A stretch of DNA of 25,145 nt from contig VFKK01000118.1 of NCBI GenBank assembly GCA_009885605.1, forward strand, positions 1 to 25,145, in the 5' to 3' direction. This document shows positions 8,186 to 16,805 of this stretch, piece after piece (the stretch's first letter is position 1; the number at the start of each line of letters is the position of its first letter). This DNA comes from Cyclobacteriaceae bacterium. Its GTDB lineage: Bacteria > Bacteroidota > Bacteroidia > Cytophagales > Cyclobacteriaceae. Position numbers and translations under genes: made by a program. The notes beneath the pieces were generated by a model that was not told the origin of the DNA, did no database searches, and saw nothing but the letters and a program-made list of their open reading frames with translations.

Positions 8186-8220
8186 TTTGTATTAAATTAA
8201 TCCATAAAAAAATATTTTTG
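8186..8220 (+). promoter_or_regulatory. Candidate Bacteroidota promoter upstream of the 8329 gene
   Basis: TATTTTTG at 8213-8220 matches the -7 consensus TAnnTTTG, and TTTG at 8186-8189 could be the -33 element with a 23-bp spacer, at the long end of the usual range. It lies between the stop at 8179 and the ATG at 8329 and would give a leader of about 100 nt. The surrounding DNA is AT-rich, so a chance match is possible. Confidence 0.35.
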
Positions 8221-8328
8221 CCCTTTTTTGTTTTTTTACCACTAATAATTTTGGAATCATAGGAAATCCTCAGTACACCATTTATCTTGGATTGAGAATA
8301 GTACTTTTTTGAAAGCCCTAATTAATCA

Positions 8329-8649
8329 ATGAGTAAAAAATTCCGAGCGCTGAAGGATGTTACCCATGAAACTGCAGGAAGAAAATCGGTAGGTAATTCT
8401 TCGATCAATTTCACTCCTGTGCGCAAACTATCTAAAATCAGGGATTTTAAAAGAAGCTTTGAGAAATTGAGTTTCCCTCTAGGAGAATCACCTGTTAAGT
8501 CAGAAAATCAAGTTTACACCCAATCGTTTGCCCGAATTGCAAAATTCAAGAATAAGATTTATTCTAATCAATCCATGCCTTTTAACATTGGTCTGGTGTT
8601 TGTGTTTATTACTTATTATTCTTTAGACACACCCATTTTGAGTTCATAG
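8329..8649 (+). CDS. Small basic hypothetical protein
   Basis: A 106-residue frame with no family I recognise. The first 60 residues are strongly basic and Ser-rich (for example KLSKIRDFKRSFEKLSF). The last 25 residues are hydrophobic and could form one membrane segment (FNIGLVFVFITYY) close to the C-terminus. It lies between two plus-strand genes and 16 bp ahead of the HD-domain gene, which supports co-transcription. It has no overlapping competitor on either strand. Composition alone does not prove it is translated. Confidence 0.5.
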   Translation: MSKKFRALKDVTHETAGRKSVGNSSINFTPVRKLSKIRDFKRSFEKLSFPLGESPVKSENQVYTQSFARIAKFKNKIYSNQSMPFNIGLVFVFITYYSLDTPILSS

Positions 8650-8665
8650 ACCCTGAATCTATTAC

Positions 8666-9241
8666 ATGAAAGGATACCTCTCGCTCAGAAAATATGTATT
8701 AAATAAGCTGAAGGCAGACTTGCCGGATCATCTTACTTATCATGGTATAGACCATACGTTGGATGTATTAAATGTCTGTAACCAATATATCCGAAGGCTG
8801 AATTTAGGAGAGGAGGAAAGATTTCTTCTTAGAATTGGTGCGGTCGTTCATGATATGGGATTTTTGAAAGGTTCCGCAAATCACGAAGAAGTAGGAGCAG
8901 GAATGGCTTCGGAATTGATGGTTAAACTTGGTATGAAGGATGCTCAAATAGAAGAGGTAAAAGGACTTGTTTTGTCCACTAAAATCCCACAAACCCCCAA
9001 AAACGAATTACAGAAAATCATTTGCGATGCGGATTTAGATTATTTAGGAAGAGATGATTATCCCGAAATCAGTCAGCGGTTATACAAAGAGTTCAAATTT
9101 ATGAAGGTGATCCAAACAGATGAAGATTGGAAAAACCTTCAAATCAATTTTTTAAAGGCTCATCGTTTTCACACTCCGTTTGCAATTGCAAATAGAGCTC
9201 CCAAAAAACAATTTTGGCTAAATAAATTGCTTGGATCTTAA
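8666..9241 (+). CDS. HD-domain phosphohydrolase
   Basis: HD-domain proteins are metal-dependent phosphohydrolases acting on nucleotides, cyclic dinucleotides or related phosphates. The 191-residue protein shows the metal-binding set: YHGIDHTLDV (His26/His30), the signature VVHDMGF (His62-Asp63), a further His in ANHEE (His73), and ICDADLDYLGRDDY (Asp121/Asp123) for the last ligand. No signal peptide, GGDEF, EAL or regulatory domain is attached, so the substrate cannot be told. The start ATG at 8666 is the first in frame. Its stop codon overlaps the stop of the convergent rodA gene by 4 bp, leaving no room for a conventional terminator between them. Confidence 0.85.
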   Translation: MKGYLSLRKYVLNKLKADLPDHLTYHGIDHTLDVLNVCNQYIRRLNLGEEERFLLRIGAVVHDMGFLKGSANHEEVGAGMASELMVKLGMKDAQIEEVKGLVLSTKIPQTPKNELQKIICDADLDYLGRDDYPEISQRLYKEFKFMKVIQTDEDWKNLQINFLKAHRFHTPFAIANRAPKKQFWLNKLLGS

Positions 9242-10512
9242 CTGATTCTGCCCAGTTGCATCGCTCTGGAAGAATCCATTTTGATAAAGATGAACAGCAA
9301 GATTGTAAAAGACCAAAGTGAAGACCCTCCATAGCTGAAAAAAGGAAGAGGGATACCAACTACTGGAAACAATCCGATCGTCATAGCGATATTGATCATG
9401 AAGTGAAAAAGCAGAATCGAAATCGCGCAATACCCATAGATTCTTGAGAATCTGGTTTTTTGCCTTTCTGCCATTATAACCAACCGGTATAGTAAAGTCA
9501 CGAAAAGAGCAATCACCACCAGACTTCCAATCCATCCAAATTCTTCTCCAAGGGTGCAAAAGATAAAATCAGTGTGTTGCTCAGGAACAAAGTCAAATTT
9601 GGTTTGTGTGCCTTCCAAGTATCCTTTACCCGAGAATCCCCCCGAACCGATCGCAATCTTTGATTGAGTAACGTTCCAGCCTACTCCGAGAGGATCAATA
9701 TCAGGATTAAACAGGACCATGATACGATTTCGCTGGTGCTCCGGAAGCTTTTCCACTACAAAGTCAAGACTATAGGTATAAGCTATCAAAGCGATTCCTA
9801 TTGAACTGAAAACAAGGATTTTTTGCCAGGACCTTTTTCCAAGGAAAATCAGAATGGCTATTACTGCAGCGATTCCAAGCGTCAGATAGAAATTGTTTTC
9901 AATTCCTAATGCCATCAGAGTAAGGGCAATGAATCCAAAGCCCAATACAAAATAGGACTGTGGCAAACCTTCACGGTAGAACATGACCAACATTGAAAAA
10001 TAAACCATTGCTGTACCCGTATCGGGCTGCAACAGAATCAGGGCAACAGGCAAAAGCAAAACAACAAAAGCCTGCAGTTGGTATTTGGTCTTTGAAAGGT
10101 CAAAAGTTGGCCTCTCCATAAACTTGGCCAGAGCCAAGGCGGTTGCGAACTTTGCAAATTCTCCGGGTTGGATGCGAAAATCACCAAATCCTACTGAAAG
10201 AATCTGACCATTTACTTCCTTTCCCAAGAAAGGAGTGACAATAAGTAACCCAACAAAAAATAAATAGAGAATAATAGACAGATTCTCATAGAGGCGGTAA
10301 TCTGCGGCCATAATTACGATAATTATCGCAATCGCAGTACCTATCCAAACCAGCTGCTTGCCGGAATTAATTGAAAAATCGAATATGCTTTTTTCAGCCT
10401 GGCCATCATATACAGCTGCGTAAATATTGAACCAGCCAATCATCACCAGTGCAAAATAGACCAGTACTGTAATCCAGTCTACTCGCTCAATATGAATATC
10501 ATTTTCTTTCAT
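9238..10512 (-). CDS. rodA: Rod-shape SEDS peptidoglycan glycosyltransferase RodA
   Basis: RodA polymerises lipid II into glycan strands during cell elongation, together with the transpeptidase PBP2. The 424-residue protein has about ten hydrophobic membrane segments and the SEDS signatures: IQPGEFAKFATALALAKFM, the conserved acidic residue in LLQPDTGTAM (Asp164), the NPDIDPLGVGWNVTQSKIAIGSGG loop and the C-terminal GIPLPFFSYGGSS. The start ATG overlaps the last base of the mrdA stop codon (TAATG), indicating translational coupling. It is the last gene of the five-gene mreBCD-mrdA-rodA string. The partner PBP2 next door and the absence of division genes make it RodA rather than FtsW. Confidence 0.95.
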   Translation of the reverse strand: MKENDIHIERVDWITVLVYFALVMIGWFNIYAAVYDGQAEKSIFDFSINSGKQLVWIGTAIAIIIVIMAADYRLYENLSIILYLFFVGLLIVTPFLGKEVNGQILSVGFGDFRIQPGEFAKFATALALAKFMERPTFDLSKTKYQLQAFVVLLLPVALILLQPDTGTAMVYFSMLVMFYREGLPQSYFVLGFGFIALTLMALGIENNFYLTLGIAAVIAILIFLGKRSWQKILVFSSIGIALIAYTYSLDFVVEKLPEHQRNRIMVLFNPDIDPLGVGWNVTQSKIAIGSGGFSGKGYLEGTQTKFDFVPEQHTDFIFCTLGEEFGWIGSLVVIALFVTLLYRLVIMAERQKTRFSRIYGYCAISILLFHFMINIAMTIGLFPVVGIPLPFFSYGGSSLWSFTILLFIFIKMDSSRAMQLGRIS

Positions 10513-12314
10513 TAATAAATGAAATTACCAGCTAGCACATATTCCTGAAGAGCCGGACGAGAAATTTCTCCTCTGATATATTTTTCGATCATGAGTGATG
10601 CTGTGCTTGCTGCTGCTCTTCCTCCCCAGCCTGCATTTTCCACATAGACAGCAATCGCGATGGTAGGATTATTTTTTGGTGCAAAGGCAACAAATACTGA
10701 GTGATCTTCTCCATGAGGATTTTGAGCGGTACCAGTTTTTCCGGCTATAACCAAATCCTGAATAACTGCCCGATTGGCGGTTCCGTATAGGGCTTCTGCC
10801 ATTGCATTTTGGATCAAATCAAAATGCTTCGCATCTATTCCCACACTATGTTTAGTTCTGTATTGTACAGGAATTTGATTAGGGTCTCCCTCGATTGATT
10901 TGACAAGGTGAGGGGTGAAATAGAATCCTTTGTTTGCAAAAATCGCCGCAAGATTTGCCATTTGAAGAGGTGTCACCAACATTTCTCCCTGGCCGATGGA
11001 AAGGGAGTAGATCGTCGAATATTTCCAATGACCTTCCCCATAAACTTTATCGTAAAGTTTGCTTGAAGGAATTGAGCCTCCTTTTTCATTGGTCATATCT
11101 ACACCCAAAGGACTTCCCAGTCCAAACTTCAATACTTTTTCTCTCCAGTCATTCAGGCCGATTTTGGTATCCTCGAAGGTATTACTTGATATTTCCCTAT
11201 TGATAATCTGTCTGTAAGCCTGGTGAAAATAGGGATTACATGAATTTCGGATTGCTCCAAAAAGATCAGATGGAGAAGGGTGATTGTGACAGGCAACTAG
11301 TGATTTATTACATGCAAAAGTTGTCTCCGGAGTAAGGATTCCATCCTGAAGTCCGATTAAACTTTGAACGATTTTAAAAATGGAACCGGGAGGGTAGGTA
11401 GCCATGATCGGGCGATTGAAAAGAGGTTTACTCTCATCCCCATTCAGAGCTCTGTAATTTTTGCTGAAATCGGCTCCGGTCAGGCTGTTTGGGTCATAAA
11501 ACGGTGCTGAGATCATCGCCAGAATTTCTCCGGTTTTCGGTTCAATTGCCACCACGGATCCACGCTTTCCGTTCATCAGCATTTCGCCGTATCGCTGGAG
11601 TTCCAAATGAATTGTCGAGGTGATATTACTTCCGGCGACAGAGGCTGTATCGTACTCACCATCTTTGAATGGTCCCTTGTCCACCCCACGGACATTGACC
11701 ATTTTATACTTGACTCCTTTTACTCCCCGAAGTTCTTTTTCGTAGAATCTCTCCATCCCACTAAGACCCACATAGTCACCCTGCACATAATATTTGGCGG
11801 TATCCCGCTCGAGTTGGCCGGCATTGATTTCACCGATGTACCCCATTGCATGTGATGCAATCGGAAGCGGGTAGGATCTCACGGCTCGGGTCATGATGAA
11901 AAGTCCAGGATAATCAATCAGGTAATCCTGAATTCTCGCAAAATCTGTGGTTGAAATTTGTTTGATTAAAGGGGACGGTTTCACGAAGGAATATTTCCGC
12001 GCAGCCGTGTAGGATTCAATAAGTTGCTCTTTGGTGATGTCAAATATCTCAAGGAATCTCGTGGTGTCACCCACCTGGAATTCTTTAGGCACGAGCATCA
12101 GGTCAAATATCGGGTTATTGTAAACCAATAATTTTCCCGTGCGGTCATAGACCAATCCTCGATAAGGATGATCCACTACGCGTTGAATAGCGTTGCGCTC
12201 GGCTTTTTTTATGAAACTGTCATCTACTACCTGGATTAGAAATAGCTTGGTCAAAAGGACTAAACCTACCAGAAAAATGAAGATGATAATGACTACCGGT
12301 CTTTGGTCGTTCAT
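10512..12314 (-). CDS. mrdA: Penicillin-binding protein 2, elongation-specific transpeptidase
   Basis: PBP2 cross-links peptidoglycan during elongation in complex with RodA, MreC and MreD. The frame is open upstream to 12431, but the ATG at 12314 is chosen: it overlaps the mreD stop as ATGA, and the product begins MNDQRPVVIIIFIFLVG, a short cytoplasmic tail followed by one membrane anchor, as expected for a class B PBP. The 600 residues contain the dimerisation/pedestal region followed by the transpeptidase domain, with all three active-site motifs: SIFK (Ser311-Lys314), SCN (358-360) and KTGT (526-529). GGRAAAS and a short tail follow. Length is close to the 633 of E. coli PBP2. Nothing is truncated. 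Confidence 0.95.
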   Translation of the reverse strand: MNDQRPVVIIIFIFLVGLVLLTKLFLIQVVDDSFIKKAERNAIQRVVDHPYRGLVYDRTGKLLVYNNPIFDLMLVPKEFQVGDTTRFLEIFDITKEQLIESYTAARKYSFVKPSPLIKQISTTDFARIQDYLIDYPGLFIMTRAVRSYPLPIASHAMGYIGEINAGQLERDTAKYYVQGDYVGLSGMERFYEKELRGVKGVKYKMVNVRGVDKGPFKDGEYDTASVAGSNITSTIHLELQRYGEMLMNGKRGSVVAIEPKTGEILAMISAPFYDPNSLTGADFSKNYRALNGDESKPLFNRPIMATYPPGSIFKIVQSLIGLQDGILTPETTFACNKSLVACHNHPSPSDLFGAIRNSCNPYFHQAYRQIINREISSNTFEDTKIGLNDWREKVLKFGLGSPLGVDMTNEKGGSIPSSKLYDKVYGEGHWKYSTIYSLSIGQGEMLVTPLQMANLAAIFANKGFYFTPHLVKSIEGDPNQIPVQYRTKHSVGIDAKHFDLIQNAMAEALYGTANRAVIQDLVIAGKTGTAQNPHGEDHSVFVAFAPKNNPTIAIAVYVENAGWGGRAAASTASLMIEKYIRGEISRPALQEYVLAGNFIY

Positions 12315-12835
12315 CTGATTTCCCTCCTGCGTTTGAAGAATAATAGTTGTACAATGATAGACAATACAACTGTGAAAATCGAGGATAAAAGGCTTTTGTA
12401 CACCACTCCAAAAAAGCCTCCCGATCCCCATTGGTCAGCGGTGAAAAAAACCAAAGAAAAAGCAAATATCAACGGGAATGAATAACTGGTATACCAGACA
12501 ATCCCCATTTCTGGAAGGTTGGGTTTAGCCGAATCATCATACCCGCCGGTCGGACTGATCGCTTTTAACCAATACGGTCGCAAAAAACTCATAAGAGTGA
12601 CTGATGCAGTATGAATTCCGATTGTATCGTAGAAAACATCTACAGCAAGTCCAAGTCCAAAACTTATCAAAATCAAAGGAACGTTAGAAATTGGAATGGG
12701 TAAATTCAAAATTCCGAGAAGGTATAAAAAGCAAAAAGCTACACCAAAAAGGGCCAGATTTTTAAGAAATATAATCTGGATCACGCCGAGGAATAAAATT
12801 AAAATGGTGTAGGAGATAAAATTTTTAAAATTCAT
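12311..12835 (-). CDS. mreD: Rod shape-determining protein MreD
   Basis: MreD is a small integral membrane subunit of the elongation complex. The 174-residue protein is almost entirely hydrophobic, with five or six predicted membrane segments (for example ILILFLGVIQIIFL and FALSLVFF-like stretches) and a short basic C-terminus (FFKRRREIR). Sequence conservation in MreD is low; the assignment rests on size, hydrophobicity, the GLAVDVFYDTIGIHT segment typical of the family, and its position between mreC and mrdA. It overlaps mreC by 11 bp and mrdA by 4 bp, suggesting coupled translation. Confidence 0.9.
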   Translation of the reverse strand: MNFKNFISYTILILFLGVIQIIFLKNLALFGVAFCFLYLLGILNLPIPISNVPLILISFGLGLAVDVFYDTIGIHTASVTLMSFLRPYWLKAISPTGGYDDSAKPNLPEMGIVWYTSYSFPLIFAFSLVFFTADQWGSGGFFGVVYKSLLSSIFTVVLSIIVQLLFFKRRREIR

Positions 12836-13661
12836 TAACTACCTCAGATTTTATATAAAGTGAGTCAAGTTCTACGATTTGGGTGTTTTCCACTAAATAC
12901 ACATAATTTACTCTGCTGAAATCTGTGCTCAGGTCAATCAGAATATCCAGGTAGTTTGGATCGTCACCCTGGTTTACGCTGGAGATGATTCCTATCCGGA
13001 TTCCTTCAGGAAATACTGCATTGTAGCCAGATGTCACAATCGTATCTCCTGCCTGAGCCTTGACATGCCTTGGCACATAGAGCATTTTTGCTTGTTTAGA
13101 GCTTTTTCCATCCCAGTTGACAGAACCAAAATCCTCGGTTGACTTGATTTTTGATGAAACCAGCAATCCGGTATTTAAAAGGGAAATACCAACTGAATAA
13201 TTTTCAGAAACTGTTTTTACTCGCCCTACTATACCGTCCTGATTAAAGATTCCCATTCCGGGCTTGAGTCCGTCTTTGGAGCCTTTATTCAGAGTGAGAT
13301 GATTCTGAGCAAAACGCAAAGAATTGCTAAATACCCTCGCTCCGGTGAATTTGAATTGAGCTTGGAAAGCAGAGTCCAATGGAATAGGCAAACTGTCTGG
13401 TACCTGCGTCAGAGATTTGATCTGCTCCAACAGACGTGCATTTTCTAGTATTAGCGTTTCATTGGCTTGCGCAAATGAAAAGAAATCCAAAACATCGGAG
13501 CGTGTTTTGAGGACAGATCCAATGACAGCATTTGAACTATTGAAAAACGCAGCACCCTGAGGAGAATTATTGGAGACAATTAATCCGATTGCCAATACTT
13601 CCAGCAAAACAAATAATAGAAAAGACCTTAGGCTGTAAAGAAATTGAAGGATGCGTAGCAT
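12825..13661 (-). CDS. mreC: Rod shape-determining protein MreC
   Basis: MreC links cytoplasmic MreB to the periplasmic PBP2-RodA enzymes. The 278-residue protein has one N-terminal membrane anchor (about 12-30, SFLLFVLLEVLAIGLIV), a coiled-coil segment (about 60-90, including NETLILENARLLEQIKSL) and the two beta-barrel domain region (about 105-265) with LNKGSKDGLKPGMGIFNQDG and GIVGRV, the typical MreC motifs. The gene starts 7 bp after the mreB stop and ends inside the start of mreD. Length is within the usual range. Confidence 0.95.
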   Translation of the reverse strand: MLRILQFLYSLRSFLLFVLLEVLAIGLIVSNNSPQGAAFFNSSNAVIGSVLKTRSDVLDFFSFAQANETLILENARLLEQIKSLTQVPDSLPIPLDSAFQAQFKFTGARVFSNSLRFAQNHLTLNKGSKDGLKPGMGIFNQDGIVGRVKTVSENYSVGISLLNTGLLVSSKIKSTEDFGSVNWDGKSSKQAKMLYVPRHVKAQAGDTIVTSGYNAVFPEGIRIGIISSVNQGDDPNYLDILIDLSTDFSRVNYVYLVENTQIVELDSLYIKSEVVNEF

Positions 13662-13668
13662 TCAGGTT

Positions 13669-14697
13669 TTAAGTCATCAATACGGTTCGAAAGTTCTGAA
13701 TATTTTTAAGTGCAGTTCCAGTGCCTCTTACCACAGCTCTAAGTGGGTCTTCTGCGATATGAATCGGCAACTTTGTTTTTTGATGTAATCTTTTGTCAAG
13801 TCCTTTCAACAATGCGCCACCTCCGGTGAGATGAATTCCATTGTCGTAGATATCTGCAGAGAGTTCCGGAGGAGCGATTTCCAATGCTTTCAATACTGCC
13901 TCTTCTATTTTGGAAACTGATTTATCCAATGCAAATGCAATTTCTGAATAAGAAACCTTGATAACTTTTGGAATACCTGTCATCAAATCTCTACCTCGGA
14001 TTTCATAATCATCCGGAGCATCGTCAAGCTCAGTTAATGCCGAGCCAATGGCAATTTTAACCTTCTCGGCAGATCTTTCTCCGATGAGTAAGTTATGCTG
14101 GCGACGCATGTAATCCAGAATATCTTTAGTAAAAGTATCACCTGCTACACGGATTGACTGATCTGCAACAATTCCTGAAAGGGCAATCAATGCGATTTCA
14201 GTGGTTCCTCCTCCGATGTCCACTATCATGGATCCCATCGGCTTTTCGATATCTATCCCGATGCCAATTGCAGCTGCAATGGGCTCATAAATCATGTAAA
14301 CTTCCTTCGCTCCTGCATGTTCTGCTGAGTCACGAACGGCTCTTTTTTCTACTTCTGTAATTCCGGAAGGGATACAAATCACCATTCGATGTGATTGCGG
14401 AAACAAGCCTTTTTTCTGACCGGGAATCATTTTAATCAACCCACGGATCATTTGCTCCGCTGCGTAGAAATCTGCAATTACGCCATCTTTCAAAGGTCGA
14501 ATTGTCTTAATATTTTCGTGAGTTTTCTCGTGCATGTTCATTGCTTCGCGACCAACTGCCAGCACTCGGTTGTTGGTTTTGTCGATTGCAATGATAGACG
14601 GTTCATCTACCACAATTTTGTCCTTGTGAATGATTAGTGTATTTGCTGTACCTAGATCGATTGCTATATCACTTGAGAAAAAATCAAATAATCCCAT
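13669..14697 (-). CDS. mreB: Rod shape-determining actin homologue MreB
   Basis: MreB forms membrane-associated filaments that orient elongation synthesis. The 342 residues show the actin-fold nucleotide site: phosphate-1 loop DLGTANT (14-20), phosphate-2 loop DIGGGTTE (160-167) and the adenosine motif TGGGALLKGLD (291-301). The N-terminal MGLFDFFSSD supplies the hydrophobic membrane-contact residues. It is the first gene of the mreBCD-mrdA-rodA operon, with mreC 7 bp downstream. The start at 14697 is the first ATG in frame and matches the family N-terminus. The promoter should lie in the 250 bp upstream, shared divergently with rimP. Confidence 0.98.
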   Translation of the reverse strand: MGLFDFFSSDIAIDLGTANTLIIHKDKIVVDEPSIIAIDKTNNRVLAVGREAMNMHEKTHENIKTIRPLKDGVIADFYAAEQMIRGLIKMIPGQKKGLFPQSHRMVICIPSGITEVEKRAVRDSAEHAGAKEVYMIYEPIAAAIGIGIDIEKPMGSMIVDIGGGTTEIALIALSGIVADQSIRVAGDTFTKDILDYMRRQHNLLIGERSAEKVKIAIGSALTELDDAPDDYEIRGRDLMTGIPKVIKVSYSEIAFALDKSVSKIEEAVLKALEIAPPELSADIYDNGIHLTGGGALLKGLDKRLHQKTKLPIHIAEDPLRAVVRGTGTALKNIQNFRTVLMT

Positions 14698-14775
14698 TTT
14701 TCTTGATTGGTTTGCCTGTACTGGAGTTGAGAGTTTAATATACTATGCCATGCACTCATATTAAACGAGGGTCGG

Positions 14776-14783
14776 CAAAATTA
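14776..14783 (-). promoter_or_regulatory. Candidate -7 element for the mre operon
   Basis: The minus strand reads TAATTTTG here, an exact TAnnTTTG match, about 79 bp upstream of the mreB start. I do not see a convincing TTTG-type -33 element at the expected distance, so this is only a half match in an AT-rich intergenic region. Confidence 0.3.
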
Positions 14784-14928
14784 TTATCTTAATGGGAGAA
14801 ATCGGAGGGAAACCTGATATTTTTTGAAAAGGATTGGAATTGGGCAATCCAGAATAATTAGTTTTTGCCAAATTGTTTGTTTCAAAAAAAATCTAATGAT
14901 TTCCAAGTGGCTTGAGACTCAGCTCTGA

Positions 14929-14959
14929 TTGTTTTTACTGTAAAATTATTTTACCTTTG
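14929..14959 (+). promoter_or_regulatory. Bacteroidota-type promoter of the rimP-nusA-infB operon
   Basis: TTG at 14929-14931 and TACCTTTG at 14952-14959 match the Bacteroidota primary sigma factor consensus (TTG, 17-23 bp, TAnnTTTG) with a 20-bp spacer. Transcription would begin near 14965, giving a leader of about 50 nt before the rimP ATG. This is the best promoter match seen in the window and supports the phylum assignment. Confidence 0.7.
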
Positions 14960-14980
14960 TCGCGTATTCGAAAAGTTTCT

Positions 14981-15001
14981 GAGGGGACACCACGTCCCCT
15001 C
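14981..15001 (+). promoter_or_regulatory. Leader hairpin in the rimP 5' untranslated region
   Basis: GAGGGGAC (14981-14988) and GTCCCCTC (14994-15001) form a perfect 8-bp stem with the 5-nt loop ACCAC. The stem ends 16 nt before the rimP ATG and is followed by TTTCATTAT, a weak U-containing tract. It could be an attenuator, an RNA-stability element or a structure controlling ribosome access. Which of these applies cannot be told from sequence. Confidence 0.6.
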
Positions 15002-15017
15002 TTTCATTATACATACT

Positions 15018-15491
15018 ATGTCTGAATTGAAACTTACTATCGAAGAGATTGTAGAGAAGCACCTTCCGGATGAAAATCATTTCATTGTGGAGGTGAAGAT
15101 GGCTGAAAAAAGCGGTAAAACACTATTAAATCTATTAATAGATTCTGATCAGGGTGTGACCATTCAAACATGCGCCAGAATAAGCAGATTAGTTTCTGAA
15201 GAATTGGAAGCAAAGGGAATGATGCCTGAGGCTTACACCATAGAGGTGTCTTCTCCAGGAGTAGATTACCCTCTCAGCAGCAAGAGACAATATTCAAAGA
15301 ATATTGGGAGAGAGCTAAAAGTGAACCTCTCAGCTGACAAAGAGGTTGTGGGAAAATTGCTTGAAGTCGATAATTCCGGTATAAAAATGCTGGTTAAAAG
15401 AAAAGAAAAAGGAAAAAAAGCCACAGAGGAAGAATTAATAATTCCTTTTGAAGAAGTGAAGAAATCAATTGTACAAGTATCTTTTAAATAA
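15018..15491 (+). CDS. rimP: Ribosome maturation factor RimP
   Basis: RimP assists late assembly of the 30S subunit. The 157-residue protein has the two-domain layout: an N-terminal alpha/beta domain with the characteristic DSDQGVTIQTCARISRLVSEEL and the YTIEVSSPGVDYPL segment that joins the domains, and a C-terminal SH3-like barrel ending in IIPFEEVKKSIVQVSFK. The region KRKEKGKKATEEE before the last strands is a lysine-rich loop. It is first in the operon and lies 5 bp ahead of nusA. The rimP-nusA-infB order is widely conserved in bacteria. Confidence 0.95.
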   Translation: MSELKLTIEEIVEKHLPDENHFIVEVKMAEKSGKTLLNLLIDSDQGVTIQTCARISRLVSEELEAKGMMPEAYTIEVSSPGVDYPLSSKRQYSKNIGRELKVNLSADKEVVGKLLEVDNSGIKMLVKRKEKGKKATEEELIIPFEEVKKSIVQVSFK

Positions 15492-15496
15492 CTCAA

Positions 15497-16741
15497 ATGG
15501 ATGCCAAAGTCTTAATAGAATCCTTCGCAGAGTTTGCGAGATCTAAAAATGTGGATCGCCCTACCATGATCCGTATCTTGGAAGATGTGTTCAGAGCGAT
15601 GATTCGTAAGAAGTTCGAAACAGACGAAAACTTCGACGTGACCATCAACGCGGATAAGGGTGACCTTGAGATTTTCCGGATCAGGGAAATAGTTGACGAC
15701 AACTCTGAAGATATCTGGGATTTTGATAAAATCAGCTTGACAGACGCTCAAAAAATTGAGCCTGATTTCGAGGTAGGAGAGGAAGTTTACGAAAAGATAG
15801 AATTAGAAGAGTTTGGTAGAAGAGCTGTGCAAATGGCTCGTCAAACCTTGATTCAAAGAATAAAGGATCTTGAAAAAGACATCCTGTATAATAAATATGA
15901 GGAGCAAGTTGGCGAAATTGTCAGTGCGGAAGTCTATCAGATTCTGGGAAGAGAAATCCTTTTGATGGACAGTGAGGGAAATGAACTAATTTTGCCAAAA
16001 ATCGAGCAAATCTCAAAAGACAGGTTCAGAAAAGGTGACTCTGTAAAGGCAATTGTTCATCGAGTAGACATGATGAATGGTAATCCCAAAATAATCTTGT
16101 CCAGAACTTCTCCGGTGTTCCTCGAAAGACTTTTCGAAAACGAAGTTCCCGAGGTTTACGACGGATTGATCACAATCGTGAAGATTGTAAGAGAGCCGGG
16201 AGAAAGAGCAAAAGTGGCAGTAGAGTCTTATGATGATCGTATTGATCCTGTAGGTGCCTGCGTTGGAATGAAGGGTTCCAGAATTCATGCGGTAGTTCGT
16301 GAATTACAGAATGAAAACATTGACGTAATCAATTTTACAGACAACCTGGAATTGTATGTGTCCAGAGCACTAAGTCCTGCAAAAGTTTCCTCTATTGTAG
16401 TTAACAAAGAGACCAAGCGTATTTCCGTTTTCTTAAAACCTGATCAGGTTTCCTTGGCAATCGGAAAAGGTGGTTTCAATATCAAGTTGGCCAGTAAATT
16501 GGTGGGTTATGAAATCGATGTTTTCAGAGAGCTCAACGAAAACGAAGAAGAGGATGTGGATCTCAATGAATTCTCCGATGAGATCGACAAGTGGATCATA
16601 GATGAATTGAAAAAAACCGGTTTGGATACTGCCAAAAGCGTATTGAGCCTTACCAAAGAAGATCTTACTCGCAGAACTGAGCTGGAGGAAGAGACTATAG
16701 ATGAAATATTTAGAATACTCAGACAAGAATTTGATCAATAA
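15497..16741 (+). CDS. nusA: Transcription termination/antitermination factor NusA
   Basis: NusA binds RNA polymerase and modulates pausing, termination and antitermination. In the 414 residues: an N-terminal RNA polymerase-binding domain (about 1-130, MIRILEDVFRAMIRKKF), an S1 domain (about 135-203), KH1 with GMKG (257-260, in VGACVGMKGSRIHAV), and KH2 with GKGG (323-326, in LAIGKGGFNIKLA). A C-terminal helical extension (about 350-414) is acidic at first (NEEEDVDLNEF) and ends in one helix-hairpin-helix-like unit. It is shorter than E. coli NusA (495), with one C-terminal repeat rather than two acidic repeats. It is 5 bp behind rimP and 64 bp ahead of infB. Confidence 0.97.
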   Translation: MDAKVLIESFAEFARSKNVDRPTMIRILEDVFRAMIRKKFETDENFDVTINADKGDLEIFRIREIVDDNSEDIWDFDKISLTDAQKIEPDFEVGEEVYEKIELEEFGRRAVQMARQTLIQRIKDLEKDILYNKYEEQVGEIVSAEVYQILGREILLMDSEGNELILPKIEQISKDRFRKGDSVKAIVHRVDMMNGNPKIILSRTSPVFLERLFENEVPEVYDGLITIVKIVREPGERAKVAVESYDDRIDPVGACVGMKGSRIHAVVRELQNENIDVINFTDNLELYVSRALSPAKVSSIVVNKETKRISVFLKPDQVSLAIGKGGFNIKLASKLVGYEIDVFRELNENEEEDVDLNEFSDEIDKWIIDELKKTGLDTAKSVLSLTKEDLTRRTELEEETIDEIFRILRQEFDQ

Positions 16742-16805
16742 ATCGGGAGAATACCCCCGATAATTACCCTAATTTTACTTAAGATTTCGAAAGAGGTTTT
16801 TGCTT

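Noticed and set aside
8206..8230. A-tract/T-tract at 8206-8230 as a terminator for the 7070 gene
   Set aside because: The palindrome is only A-T pairs (AAAAATATTTTT) without a GC stem; the same bases match a promoter element better.
12315..12431. Upstream extension of mrdA to 12431
   Set aside because: It lies inside mreD and would put 39 residues before the membrane anchor; the ATG at 12314 overlaps the mreD stop as ATGA and gives a standard PBP2 N-terminus.
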